Part shown: positions 8,301 through 15,562 of the stretch, piece after piece | How the letters are laid out: each line of letters opens with the position of its first letter | How positions within the stretch are numbered: the first letter of the stretch is position 1 | Assembly: GCA_030592565.1 (NCBI GenBank) | Contig: JAUVIX010000016.1 | Span: 1-19,681 of the forward strand | DNA: 19,681 bases | Source of the DNA: Chlorobiota bacterium | Lineage (GTDB): Bacteria > Bacteroidota > Bacteroidia > Bacteroidales > JAADJA01 | Direction: 5' to 3' | Made by a program: the position numbers and the translations under genes | Notes under the pieces: generated by a model | Databases searched by the model: none | What the model was told of the DNA's origin: nothing | The model's input: only the letters and a program-made list of their open reading frames with translations

Positions 8301-8342
8301 GCAGGGTTTCATCCAGTAAACGCCGGGGTTCATTGAGTAAAC
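8301..8342. promoter_or_regulatory. Two tandem 21-bp direct repeats, LytTR-like operator candidate
   Basis: Two adjacent 21-bp units, 8301-8321 and 8322-8342, match at 17 of 21 positions. On the minus strand each contains GTTTACT followed two bases later by ATGAA, ending in CCC. Direct repeats one 21-bp period apart, on the same face of the helix, are the geometry known for LytTR-domain regulators. The pair lies about 50-95 bp upstream of the predicted start of transcription. The binding protein is inferred, not shown. Confidence 0.45.
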
Positions 8343-8522
8343 GTAGCGATTATATGTAAAATAGTAGATATGAAAGGTGTGAAAAACGGGTAAAAATTTG
8401 AGCTTTTTGGGTCTGATTTTTATTGCCAAATTGTTCTATACAGCAAACGGGTTAAATTAGTACATAATTCGCCAATTACAATTGCTAAAGTAAAAAGGTT
8501 ACGGTAAAGATACAGGTATTTT
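8343..8522. other. AT-rich intergenic stretch with nothing recognised
   Basis: No open frame with protein-like composition, RNA gene or strong hairpin is visible here. It separates the tandem operator-like repeats from the C-rich hairpin elements. Confidence 0.5.
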
Positions 8523-8697
8523 CCAGACTCACCCCCGTCCCCTCTCTAAACATTTAGAGAGGGGCGATACAGCAGTACAAATTAAAAAACCGATTTGAAA
8601 AACAAATGCAATATTTTTAAAAAAAAGACAAAATGAAACGTACCGCAATCCCCCCTCTCTGCCTTGGTAGAGAGGGGGTTAGGGGGTGAGTCTTTAC
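8523..8697. repeat. Inverted pair of C-rich hairpin elements
   Basis: Copy 1 (8523-8570) contains GACTCACCCCC and the hairpin CCCCTCTCTAAA (8539-8550) / TTTAGAGAGGGG (8553-8564). Copy 2 (8640-8697), inverted, contains CCCCCTCTCTGCC (8651-8663) / GGTAGAGAGGGGG (8666-8678) followed by GGGGGTGAGTC. Copies share the GACTCACCCCC end, the hairpin and a GCGRTAC-like inner end. Between them is about 70 bp of A-rich DNA. The pair looks like non-autonomous repeat elements in opposite orientation. Confidence 0.65.
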
Positions 8698-9041
8698 ATA
8701 GACTTTACCCATACCAGCTTCTTAGACCTAAACCCTACACTATATACTTTTGTGAAAAAGGCTTTCAATTTTACATTTTAAAATGGGACAATTTACCCCG
8801 TTTTTAGTATAACTATTTCATAATTTTTAGACTTTGGTGTCAATCCAAAAATAGGTTCTTATAATTAGTTATTTTGAAAATGCTATACCTAACTTGACGG
8901 CTATGGCCGAGAGGGGGTGTACCGGTCAGTGCGCCGGAGGGCTTGCCTGCCAAAGCTTCAGCGCAGGTGGGGGTGTGTTATCCAAGCATGTAAGAAGCAA
9001 CTGGCAATCTCCATTTTTTTGATGAATGGTTGTTTGAATTA
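8698..9041. repeat. Intergenic stretch with a further degenerate GC-rich repeat
   Basis: 8698-8890 is AT-rich and empty except for a perfect but orphan TACTTTTG box on the plus strand at 8745-8752, with no gene after it. At about 8894-8975 a GC-rich block (GGCCGAGAGGGGGTG, GTGCGCCGGAGGGC, AAGCTTCAGCGCAGG) resembles the other intergenic repeats; AAGCTTCAGC also occurs in the palindrome at 3160-3173. No clear terminator follows the helicase gene. Confidence 0.4.
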
Positions 9042-12000
9042 TTAAACAAGCATTACAGGCTCATCTTCATTAAGATAAAGCAGAACAGCATCTACATTCT
9101 CATAACCGAGCTCCTTTATCTTTTCTTTGTATCTCTTAATCTGTTTTTTATGCTTTTCTTCGGGCTTCCCGGTTTTAAAGTCAATAACCGTAGCTCTCTC
9201 CTCCTCAAAAATCAATCTGTCGGGACGGATGGTCTTTCCATCAGGCAAAAGGATATCAGCTTCGGTTTTCACATTTAATCCTGATTTAAAAAACTTTCTG
9301 ACTTCGGGATTATTGAGAAAACTACGGATTTTATCCTTTATCTCTATTGCAACATCCTTTTCAACAACTCCTTCCTGCTCCATATCACTCAACACTATTT
9401 CCAGATCAGCTTCTGTTTTTATTTTCGACAGGATTGAGTGGATCATTGTCCCGTATTCCGTTCCTGATTCCGGTTCAGCCACATCCCAATACTTAGGAGC
9501 TTTCAGGCTTAATAGCATTCTTTTACGCCACGGGCTCGAAATCATTGTGTCTAATTTCAAAACATCCTCATCCGATTCCTGCTCCTGCTCTTCCTTTTCA
9601 ACTCTTTCGCCAAAACTGTAAACAGTTTCATCATCATTCCAAAGACCTTTATTCACAAGATAGTAGTGAAGAAGCTTAGGGACAGAATCGGTTTTTTCTT
9701 TTCTTTTAGGAGGAGTCTCTGTCAAAATGTACAATCGTTCTGAGGGACGGGTCATTACAACATAAACAAGGTTTACAAGATCGAGAAACGATTTGCTCAT
9801 CTCTTCGCTATACAGTTCTGCAAAGTCTGTATTTTCAAGGGACGAGCCGGTGTTAACGAGTGCCACATCAAGTTGTGCTATCTTTTTATCCGACAAATCA
9901 ATCCACAATTTATCCTTTGCTTTTTTGACTCTTGATTTGGCAAACGGATATATCACAACAGGAAACTCCAGCCCTTTTGACTTGTGAATGGTCATAACCC
10001 TCACGGCATTAATTCCTTCGGGAACAATTACTGACTTACTCTCCTTCTTTTTCTCCCACCAGTCAAGAAAACCTGACAGTCCTGAACTATTTTTTGAAAT
10101 AAAATTCAGTACAGCATCCAGGAAAAACTGCACATAAACATCTGCCTGTCCGGTAAGATCGAATTTCCGAATCATCTCCTCAACCATATCATACAAGGGC
10201 AACTTTTTCAATGTATTAGCATTAAAGCCAAATTTATGCAGAACATCTCCAAAGGTCTCGTCCTGACTAAAAAGGTCTTTTGCTCCTGCATTTTCTTTAG
10301 TGTTGAGGATATTCAAATTATTATGAAGCAAACCCTTCAATTTATTTTTAGTTGTAAGATAATGCAACACGCCTGCCTTTGCAATATTGTCAGCCCCGTC
10401 ATTAAGGTATTTCATCATATCAATTAGAAACTGCACATCAGGAGAGTTCTTGATCAGAAGTGATTCGGAAGAAACAACGTTATAACTATTTTTAATAAGA
10501 AAAGCTGCAATCAAATTTGCCTCAACATTTGTCCGGCATAATATTGCGATGTCTCTCAAGGAATATCCGTCATCAAGCAATTCTTCAACAATTCTCAGGA
10601 TACTGTTTTCATTTAACTCATCCATGCTTACAAGCTGGTCACTATCCTTGTTCAAAAACTCAATTTGTACAAGTCCGCCGTCATTGTTGCTGTCAAACTC
10701 CTGAGTCGCACCGTCATAAATAGATTTCAGATCATCACCTATCAACCCGGCAATTACAGGGAAAAAATCGTTATTGAACTTTACTATTTCAGCCTTCGAC
10801 CTGTAGTTTGCCTTCAGTATTTCGGGTTTATAGTTGCGTTTCAGAGCATCTTCACGCTGCCTGAAAATGTCATTATCCGGTTTATTGTAAATCTCAGGCA
10901 ATCGCGCAAATTGCTCAACCTCACCGCTACGCCAGCGGTAAATAGCCTGTTTCCCGTCTCCTACAATCATATTAAAATTAGAATCTGCAAGAGAGTTCTC
11001 AACAAGAGGCAACATATTGTGCCACTGAAGCGTGGATGTATCCTGAAACTCATCAATCAGAAAATGGTGGTACTTCTCTCCCACCCTTTCATAAATAAAA
11101 GGTACAGGCTGCTCCGAGACAATCCCGGCAATCAGCTTGTTGAACTCCGAGATATGAATGATCTTATTGCTCTTTTTATATTCATCAACCACCTTTTCAA
11201 TCTCGCTCAAGAGTGCCAGCGGATAGAGATTTTTCCATATTTCGTTTAACAGGACATAATCCTTAAAACCCGACTCCCTTTCCTTCTGTAATTTCAAATA
11301 AATATCAATCATAAATTCTTTGATGGAATCTATTGCATTTCTATCGGATGGAGTCGCTTTTCCGGCATGCCATTTATCTTCCTCAAGCGTTTTTATTACA
11401 TTTTTATTTGGTGATAACACATCCATTCTTTTATTTGCGACTCTACCAAAGTAACCGTAAATACCATTGTTACCATAGAAGAATGAGCTTCCGGGAATAC
11501 CTGCCTCATCAATTTTTTCAAGGGCACTTTTTGCCAATGCAACAACCCTGTTTTCAAAAGCAGCAATGGCAGCCCTGATCTCTTTGGTTATCTCTTCGAA
11601 ATCGGCAAGGGTCAGTTTTCTTAATCTTTCAACATAAAGCTGTGCATCCTCAGTAGTCAGCCTTTTAGCCATCCCCTGCAAATCACCCTCAATATGCCAG
11701 CTTCTCTCATCATCGGTTTTGGTCTGAACAAAATTTACCAGGGTTTTTGTAAGTGCAGCATCATTCCCTACCTCACTTATCAGAATATCAACAGCTTTCG
11801 ACATCAACTCATCAGCATCCATCTCTACCTCAAAATCCTGTGCAAGGTGAAGATCATAGGCAAAAGTTCGTATTATCTTGTGCATAAAACTGTCGATGGT
11901 GCTAATAGCAAAATCAGAGTAATTATGAAGAATATTCCGAAGGACGCGATAAGCCCTTTCAGCTATCTCATCCTTCGACAATTTCAATTCATCTTCAAGT

Positions 12001-12233
12001 TGGGGAAGCATATTCTTTATAGAAGCCTTTTCCGGATGGTTTTCAAAATCTGATATTTCCTTCAGATAAGTTATAACCCTCTCCTTCATCTCATTGGCAG
12101 CTTTGTTGGTAAATGTTACTGCCAGAATACTTCTGAATCCGTCAGGATTAGCAATGGATATTTTCAGATATTCCCTGACCAAAGTATATGTCTTTCCTGA
12201 GCCTGCCGATGATCTGTAAACTGTAAAATTCAT
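9042..12233 (-). CDS. UvrD/Rep-family helicase-nuclease, AddA/RecB type
   Basis: This 1063-residue protein is a superfamily 1A helicase fused to a C-terminal PD-(D/E)XK nuclease, as in AddA and RecB, which resect double-strand breaks for recombination. Visible motifs: Walker A SSAGSGKT (8-15), motif Ia TFTNKAANEMKER (40-52), Walker B LIDEFQDTS (392-400), motif III GDGKQAIYRWR (425-435), motif IV ANYRS (475-479), motif V VMTIHKSKGLEFPVV (746-760), and motif VI VYVVMTRPSERLYI (823-836). The nuclease domain has YGTMIHSIL (His932), Asp1005 in RPDRL and VIDFKTGK (Asp1018, Lys1020), with a downstream QIKRY motif. The length and full motif set suggest an active enzyme. AddB, the usual operon partner in many bacteria, is not adjacent on either side, so a partner would have to be encoded elsewhere. 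The only visible start is ATG 12233, with an A-rich rather than Shine-Dalgarno leader. Confidence 0.9.
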   Translation of the reverse strand: MNFTVYRSSAGSGKTYTLVREYLKISIANPDGFRSILAVTFTNKAANEMKERVITYLKEISDFENHPEKASIKNMLPQLEDELKLSKDEIAERAYRVLRNILHNYSDFAISTIDSFMHKIIRTFAYDLHLAQDFEVEMDADELMSKAVDILISEVGNDAALTKTLVNFVQTKTDDERSWHIEGDLQGMAKRLTTEDAQLYVERLRKLTLADFEEITKEIRAAIAAFENRVVALAKSALEKIDEAGIPGSSFFYGNNGIYGYFGRVANKRMDVLSPNKNVIKTLEEDKWHAGKATPSDRNAIDSIKEFMIDIYLKLQKERESGFKDYVLLNEIWKNLYPLALLSEIEKVVDEYKKSNKIIHISEFNKLIAGIVSEQPVPFIYERVGEKYHHFLIDEFQDTSTLQWHNMLPLVENSLADSNFNMIVGDGKQAIYRWRSGEVEQFARLPEIYNKPDNDIFRQREDALKRNYKPEILKANYRSKAEIVKFNNDFFPVIAGLIGDDLKSIYDGATQEFDSNNDGGLVQIEFLNKDSDQLVSMDELNENSILRIVEELLDDGYSLRDIAILCRTNVEANLIAAFLIKNSYNVVSSESLLIKNSPDVQFLIDMMKYLNDGADNIAKAGVLHYLTTKNKLKGLLHNNLNILNTKENAGAKDLFSQDETFGDVLHKFGFNANTLKKLPLYDMVEEMIRKFDLTGQADVYVQFFLDAVLNFISKNSSGLSGFLDWWEKKKESKSVIVPEGINAVRVMTIHKSKGLEFPVVIYPFAKSRVKKAKDKLWIDLSDKKIAQLDVALVNTGSSLENTDFAELYSEEMSKSFLDLVNLVYVVMTRPSERLYILTETPPKRKEKTDSVPKLLHYYLVNKGLWNDDETVYSFGERVEKEEQEQESDEDVLKLDTMISSPWRKRMLLSLKAPKYWDVAEPESGTEYGTMIHSILSKIKTEADLEIVLSDMEQEGVVEKDVAIEIKDKIRSFLNNPEVRKFFKSGLNVKTEADILLPDGKTIRPDRLIFEEERATVIDFKTGKPEEKHKKQIKRYKEKIKELGYENVDAVLLYLNEDEPVMLV

Positions 12234-12351
12234 TATTCTAAAATTTCTGACTAAATTAGTATGTTTTCATTAATATTATATAAACATTTTTACCTGGCAA
12301 TATTCCTTTCAGTTTCTCTCTGGGAGAAAGCTCCTTCCATAACAAAAGAAA

Positions 12352-12371
12352 CCCCGGCCATGTTGCCGGGG
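12352..12371 (-). terminator. Terminator-like hairpin upstream of the helicase gene
   Basis: CCCCGGC (12352-12358) pairs with GCCGGGG (12365-12371) round a 6-nt loop. On the minus strand the stem is followed by TTTCTTTTGTT, so it has the form of an intrinsic terminator pointing towards the helicase gene, 119 bp before its start codon. No minus-strand gene is visible upstream of it. It may insulate the helicase gene, or act as an attenuator if the promoter lies upstream. Confidence 0.5.
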
Positions 12372-12639
12372 GAAAAAATGATATAGAAGAGATATTATAT
12401 AGGTGATAAAACAACTGGTCGTCACATAATTTCATCAAATGATTCTGATAGGAGTTATCCCGATTATTATGCCAAACACCCTACAGGCTTGATATTTTGT
12501 CATTTATCAAAGTTCTATTCGGAAATAAATATTAAAAACTGTCCACCTTATTACAATTATTGTCCACAAATGAACAGAACAACCATCAAATTTCACTCTT
12601 CCACAAATACAACAATCGCTATTTGCAATCTTTACCACT
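12372..12639. other. AT-rich intergenic stretch, no gene
   Basis: An open frame across 12256-12438 overlaps the terminator-like hairpin and lacks protein-like composition. No RNA gene is recognised. Words such as TTTGCAATC near 12622 may be a decayed relative of the 26-bp repeat that follows, but the spacing (29 rather than 26 bp) does not fit. Confidence 0.4.
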
Positions 12640-12717
12640 GTTCCTCACAGTTTGCAACCACCATCGTTCCTCACAGTTTGTAACCACCACCGTTCCTCAC
12701 AGTTTGTAACTGTGAGG
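12640..12717. repeat. Three tandem 26-bp repeats, the last forming a 23-bp palindrome
   Basis: Units start at 12640, 12666 and 12692, exactly 26 bp apart, each beginning GTTCCTCACAGTTTG and continuing (C/T)AAC. Units 1 and 2 continue CACCAtC/CACCACC, whereas unit 3 continues TGTGAGG, which creates a perfect palindrome: CCTCACAGTT (12695-12704), TGT, AACTGTGAGG (12708-12717). The array ends 72 bp before the peptidase start codon and overlaps its predicted -33 box. It may be an operator array or a REP-like repeat. Confidence 0.75.
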
Positions 12718-12737
12718 AAATAACTTCTATATCTTTA
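12703..12737 (+). promoter_or_regulatory. Putative promoter of the C1 peptidase gene
   Basis: TTTG (12703-12706) and TATCTTTA (12730-12737) are 23 bp apart, near the upper limit for Bacteroidota -33/-7 promoters (TTTG and TAnnTTTG). The -7 box deviates at its last position. The -33 box falls in the centre of the palindrome at 12695-12717, so a protein or hairpin there could block it. Leader length would be about 45 nt. Confidence 0.35.
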
Positions 12738-12789
12738 CAGAATAAAAAAAACAACTACTTTTACCTTCTCATTTAAATATTCTAATCCA

Positions 12790-14022
12790 ATGAAAAAATC
12801 ACTCCTGTTAGTTTTAGTTTTTGCAATAACAATTTCATCATTTGCTCAAAAACCCGAAAAAAACAAAGCTGTTTTCAAAGCCAGAGAAAATGGCTTCTAT
12901 CAAAATGTTATCCTTAACGATATCCGTGAATACAACATATCACAAAAGGAATCCAAACCTAAAAATTACTTTACGGTTGACTTCAAGAACAATAAATTCC
13001 CAACAAGCTCCGAGAAATACACGCAGCAATGGCACAACCCACCACTTTCACAGGGAAGAACAGGAACCTGTTGGAGTTTTTCATCAACATCCTATTTGGA
13101 ATCAGAAATTTTCAGACAAACCGGCCAGGAAATCAAACTGTCGGAGATGTTTACGGTTTATTACGAATATGTTGAGCGGGCAAAATATTTTGTGGAACAT
13201 CGGGGTAAAATGAATTTCGGAGAAGGTTCGGAGGTGAATGCAACTCCCAAAATCATTAAACTTTATGGTGCAGTTCCTGAATCGGCCTATACAGGAAAAT
13301 TGAAAGGTCAAAAAGCTCACGACCATAAAGCAATGGTTGCAGAGATGAAAGCATATCTGAGAGAGGTGAAAAAAGGAAACATCTGGAATGAAGAAGATGT
13401 TGTAAACAACGTTAAAAGTATTATGAACCATTATATGGGGGTTCCACCAGAAGACATTATGTATAAAGATAAAGAGATAACACCAAAAGAATTTACCGAA
13501 ACAGTAATTAAGATAATACCTGATGATTATTACTGCTTTATGTCAACAAATGCCGTAAGGTACAGTGAACGGGGCGAACTTGAAGTAGCTGATAACTGGT
13601 GGCACAGTTCCGGTTATATTAATATCAACCTAGATGATTTTATCTCAGTCTTTAAAAATACTTTAAAAAAAGGCTATACAGTAGCTTTTTGTGGAGATGT
13701 GAGCGAGCCGGGATACGACAAATATGCTGAAGTTGGCATTATTCCGACATTTGACATTCCTTCGGAATATATTGATGAAAATGCCCGTGAAATGCGTTTC
13801 AGAAACGGCAGTACTTCTGATGACCATTGTATGCACGTTGTGGGTTATCTCGAAAAGGATGACGGATGGTGGTTTTTGATAAAAGACTCCAGCTCAAGCG
13901 GATTTGACGGTGATCACAAAGGATACCTCTTTTTAAGTGAGGATTACATAAAACTGAAAATCCTGGCAGTTATGGTTCACAAGGACGGGGCAAGGGAGAT
14001 TCTGGATACAATTATTAAGTAG
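12790..14022 (+). CDS. Exported C1-family (bleomycin hydrolase/PepC-like) cysteine peptidase
   Basis: The 410-residue protein has a Sec signal peptide (MKKSLLLVLVFAITISSFAQ), so it should act in the periplasm or at the outer membrane, unlike cytoplasmic PepC. The active-site region SQGRTGTCWSFSST gives oxyanion Gln88 and nucleophile Cys94. DDHCMHVVGY supplies the histidine; by spacing to GY it is His346. The third catalytic position, normally Asn in a NSW motif, reads IKDSSSSG: Asp366 replaces Asn and Ser368 replaces Trp. The C-terminal KLKILAVMVHKD is typical of Bacteroidota relatives as I remember them. Activity is likely aminopeptidase-like, but the substitution leaves this open. The gene stands alone, with its own predicted promoter next to the 26-bp repeats and a hairpin after the stop. 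Start: only ATG before the signal peptide. Confidence 0.85.
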   Translation: MKKSLLLVLVFAITISSFAQKPEKNKAVFKARENGFYQNVILNDIREYNISQKESKPKNYFTVDFKNNKFPTSSEKYTQQWHNPPLSQGRTGTCWSFSSTSYLESEIFRQTGQEIKLSEMFTVYYEYVERAKYFVEHRGKMNFGEGSEVNATPKIIKLYGAVPESAYTGKLKGQKAHDHKAMVAEMKAYLREVKKGNIWNEEDVVNNVKSIMNHYMGVPPEDIMYKDKEITPKEFTETVIKIIPDDYYCFMSTNAVRYSERGELEVADNWWHSSGYININLDDFISVFKNTLKKGYTVAFCGDVSEPGYDKYAEVGIIPTFDIPSEYIDENAREMRFRNGSTSDDHCMHVVGYLEKDDGWWFLIKDSSSSGFDGDHKGYLFLSEDYIKLKILAVMVHKDGAREILDTIIK

Positions 14023-14056
14023 GAAACGGTTTTGGAATGATAGAGGAGCCTTGGCA

Positions 14057-14082
14057 TGTGACAAGAGAGGACGCTTGTCACA
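14057..14082. terminator. Hairpin between convergent genes
   Basis: TGTGACAAG (14057-14065) pairs perfectly with CTTGTCACA (14074-14082) around an 8-nt loop. It lies 35 bp after the peptidase stop and 26 bp after the barrel gene stop on the other strand. T-tracts are weak on the plus side (TATGTTATTT, slightly displaced) and absent on the minus side, so termination is inferred from position. Confidence 0.5.
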
Positions 14083-14107
14083 TATGCTTGTATGTTATTT
14101 CTCTGAT

Positions 14108-14803
14108 TTATTTAAGAAAGAAAAACAGATTAATTCCAAAAGTGCTGGCACCACCTGATTCTGCCGTAGCATTAAAATGTTTAAAGTAAAGATTCATCAT
14201 CGGGTAGATACCCATTCTGATTTTATTACTTATATCTACATCTACGCCTAAACCGAGGACTAAGGGTACTCCCAATTGCCAGTCATTACCATCAGCAATT
14301 AAACTATATCTAGTTTTTGTTTCACCGTTATAATATTCTGACACCTCTTTTCTAAATACGGAAATTTCAAAAGATAAACCGGTTCTGGCCCTGAAATAGA
14401 TTTTGCTTTTTGATAGTATATTCCAATTCAACGACAGCGGGATTCCAACAATATAATACTCGGGTTTTATAGCAGACAGATAATTAGTATAGCTGGGATC
14501 GAGTTCATCTACCCTTAATATCACATCAAAACTGCGGTACTGGTAAAAGATTCCATAAGAAATATTAACTAATGCTGTATCAACAAACCTTTCAACAACT
14601 AAACCAACCCTGTAATTAGCTTTGATTCTTTCATCCATTGGAATATCCTTACGTGTCTCATAGTAAGCAGATGCAAATTCATACCCGGCAAACAGTCCAA
14701 AAGAGAGCTTTTGCTTCTGGGAAAATCCATCTATGGCAAAACAGACCAGAATAGTTAGTAAAAAAATTATTCTATGTCTATTTATAAATTTTAACTGTTT
14801 CAT
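14108..14803 (-). CDS. Outer-membrane beta-barrel protein
   Basis: The 231-residue protein starts with a signal peptide (about 1-29, ending GFSQ) and then alternates short beta-strand-like segments: LSFGLFAGYEFASAYYE, YRVGLVVERFV, VNISYGIFYQYRSF, IYFRARTGLSFEISV, QLGVPLVLGLGVDVDI and IRMGIYPMMNLYFKHF. The last strand, FGINLFFFLK, ends almost at the C-terminus. This is the pattern of the Bacteroidota outer-membrane-beta-barrel (OMP_b-brl) class. No ligand can be inferred. Its first 26 bases overlap the end of the lipoprotein gene, so the two are probably one operon and translationally coupled, and may form an envelope pair. It has no obvious Shine-Dalgarno site. Confidence 0.75.
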   Translation of the reverse strand: MKQLKFINRHRIIFLLTILVCFAIDGFSQKQKLSFGLFAGYEFASAYYETRKDIPMDERIKANYRVGLVVERFVDTALVNISYGIFYQYRSFDVILRVDELDPSYTNYLSAIKPEYYIVGIPLSLNWNILSKSKIYFRARTGLSFEISVFRKEVSEYYNGETKTRYSLIADGNDWQLGVPLVLGLGVDVDISNKIRMGIYPMMNLYFKHFNATAESGGASTFGINLFFFLK

Positions 14804-15278
14804 CAGGTGCTCTATAAAGGTTATAATAAACTACTTTATCATTATAATATATTTTAACATATTCGGTCATTTCATAAGAGCAGGGATCAGAATAAGTGCC
14901 TTTTACTATAACTTTTAGTGTATCCTGGTCATATTCATTGAAGCGAAAAAAATAGTATTTTGTAAGTGGCTGTCTCAAAGCAACATCAATCTCCTTATAC
15001 CTGTTATCATCGTACGGAAAAAAAGTTATTCCATCCCTTCCGCACTCATTGCCCTCTGAATCATAAACCATAAAATTCTGATAAGTATAATCTGGGTTTT
15101 GATTATTAAAGAAATTCTCGTGTGTCTCTTCATCAAGAATAACAAAGCTAAAGCCAAACCATTCAAAAAATGAATCACCGTCACAAGGTTCAGAACAGGA
15201 ATTTATCATCATAAAAGAGAATCCCAACAGAGTGACAATTATCCAATATAAAAATTGACTTCCTGATCTTAATGTCAT
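14778..15278 (-). CDS. Small lipoprotein of unknown function
   Basis: An upstream TTG at 15302 is in frame, but the ATG at 15278 (MTLRSGSQFLYWIIVTLLGF) better fits a lipoprotein signal, giving 166 residues. The lipobox-like INSC puts the lipidated cysteine at Cys28, followed by SEPCDGD, an acidic stretch of the kind linked to surface export of Bacteroidota lipoproteins. Residues about 29-166 are rich in aromatic and acidic residues with a few cysteines, and I recognise no family. The gene leads a two-gene unit with the beta-barrel gene downstream, whose start codon lies inside its 3' end. A partner role to that barrel is an inference from the overlap. Confidence 0.65.
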   Translation of the reverse strand: MTLRSGSQFLYWIIVTLLGFSFMMINSCSEPCDGDSFFEWFGFSFVILDEETHENFFNNQNPDYTYQNFMVYDSEGNECGRDGITFFPYDDNRYKEIDVALRQPLTKYYFFRFNEYDQDTLKVIVKGTYSDPCSYEMTEYVKIYYNDKVVYYNLYRAPDETVKIYK

Positions 15279-15319
15279 CCTTTGAAAAATTATGGTTATC
15301 AAAACTATTGATAAAAATG

Positions 15320-15327
15320 CAAATATA
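15320..15327 (-). promoter_or_regulatory. Putative -7 box of the lipoprotein-barrel operon
   Basis: The minus strand reads TATATTTG followed by C, a perfect TAnnTTTG box. It would give a leader of about 35 nt to ATG 15278. No -33 TTTG is seen at the usual spacing. Confidence 0.4.
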
Positions 15328-15449
15328 TAAAAAACCTCTACCTTATTTTTTCCCTTTACGCCTTAATTTAAATATTAAACTGAGAAGGCATTAAAAAGTG
15401 TATCCGAAAAACTTTGCCATTAATTGAAAAATATACTGCATTACATGTA

Positions 15450-15478
15450 TTGTTATTAACAAGAAAAGGATAAATTTG
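15450..15478 (+). promoter_or_regulatory. Promoter of the large barrel-protein gene
   Basis: TTG (15450-15452), an 18-bp spacer and TAAATTTG (15471-15478) fit the Bacteroidota consensus TTG-N17-23-TAnnTTTG exactly. Transcription would start near 15485, leaving a leader of about 78 nt before ATG 15563. TTGTTATTAACAA at 15450-15462 is a small palindrome over the -33 box. This is the best promoter in the window. Confidence 0.6.
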
Positions 15479-15562
15479 TAATTAATTCTGAATCGTTTTT
15501 ATTTGCAGGATCATTTATTTTAGCAGCACATATTTTTTACAACGCACTAAATATACACAGCT

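Noticed and set aside
8745..8752. Perfect TACTTTTG promoter box on the plus strand
   Set aside because: No -33 box is at the right distance and only a nine-codon frame follows before the helicase gene on the other strand; chance occurrence in AT-rich DNA is likely.
12256..12438. Short minus-strand open frame upstream of the helicase gene
   Set aside because: It spans the terminator-like hairpin and has no ribosome binding site or protein-like composition.
12640..12717. Possible CRISPR array from the three regular repeats
   Set aside because: The repeats are directly contiguous with a 26-bp period and no unique spacers, and no cas gene is near.
14778..15302. Lipoprotein start at TTG 15302
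   Set aside because: The ATG at 15278 gives a normal-length lipoprotein signal, and TTG would add eight residues that do not improve it.
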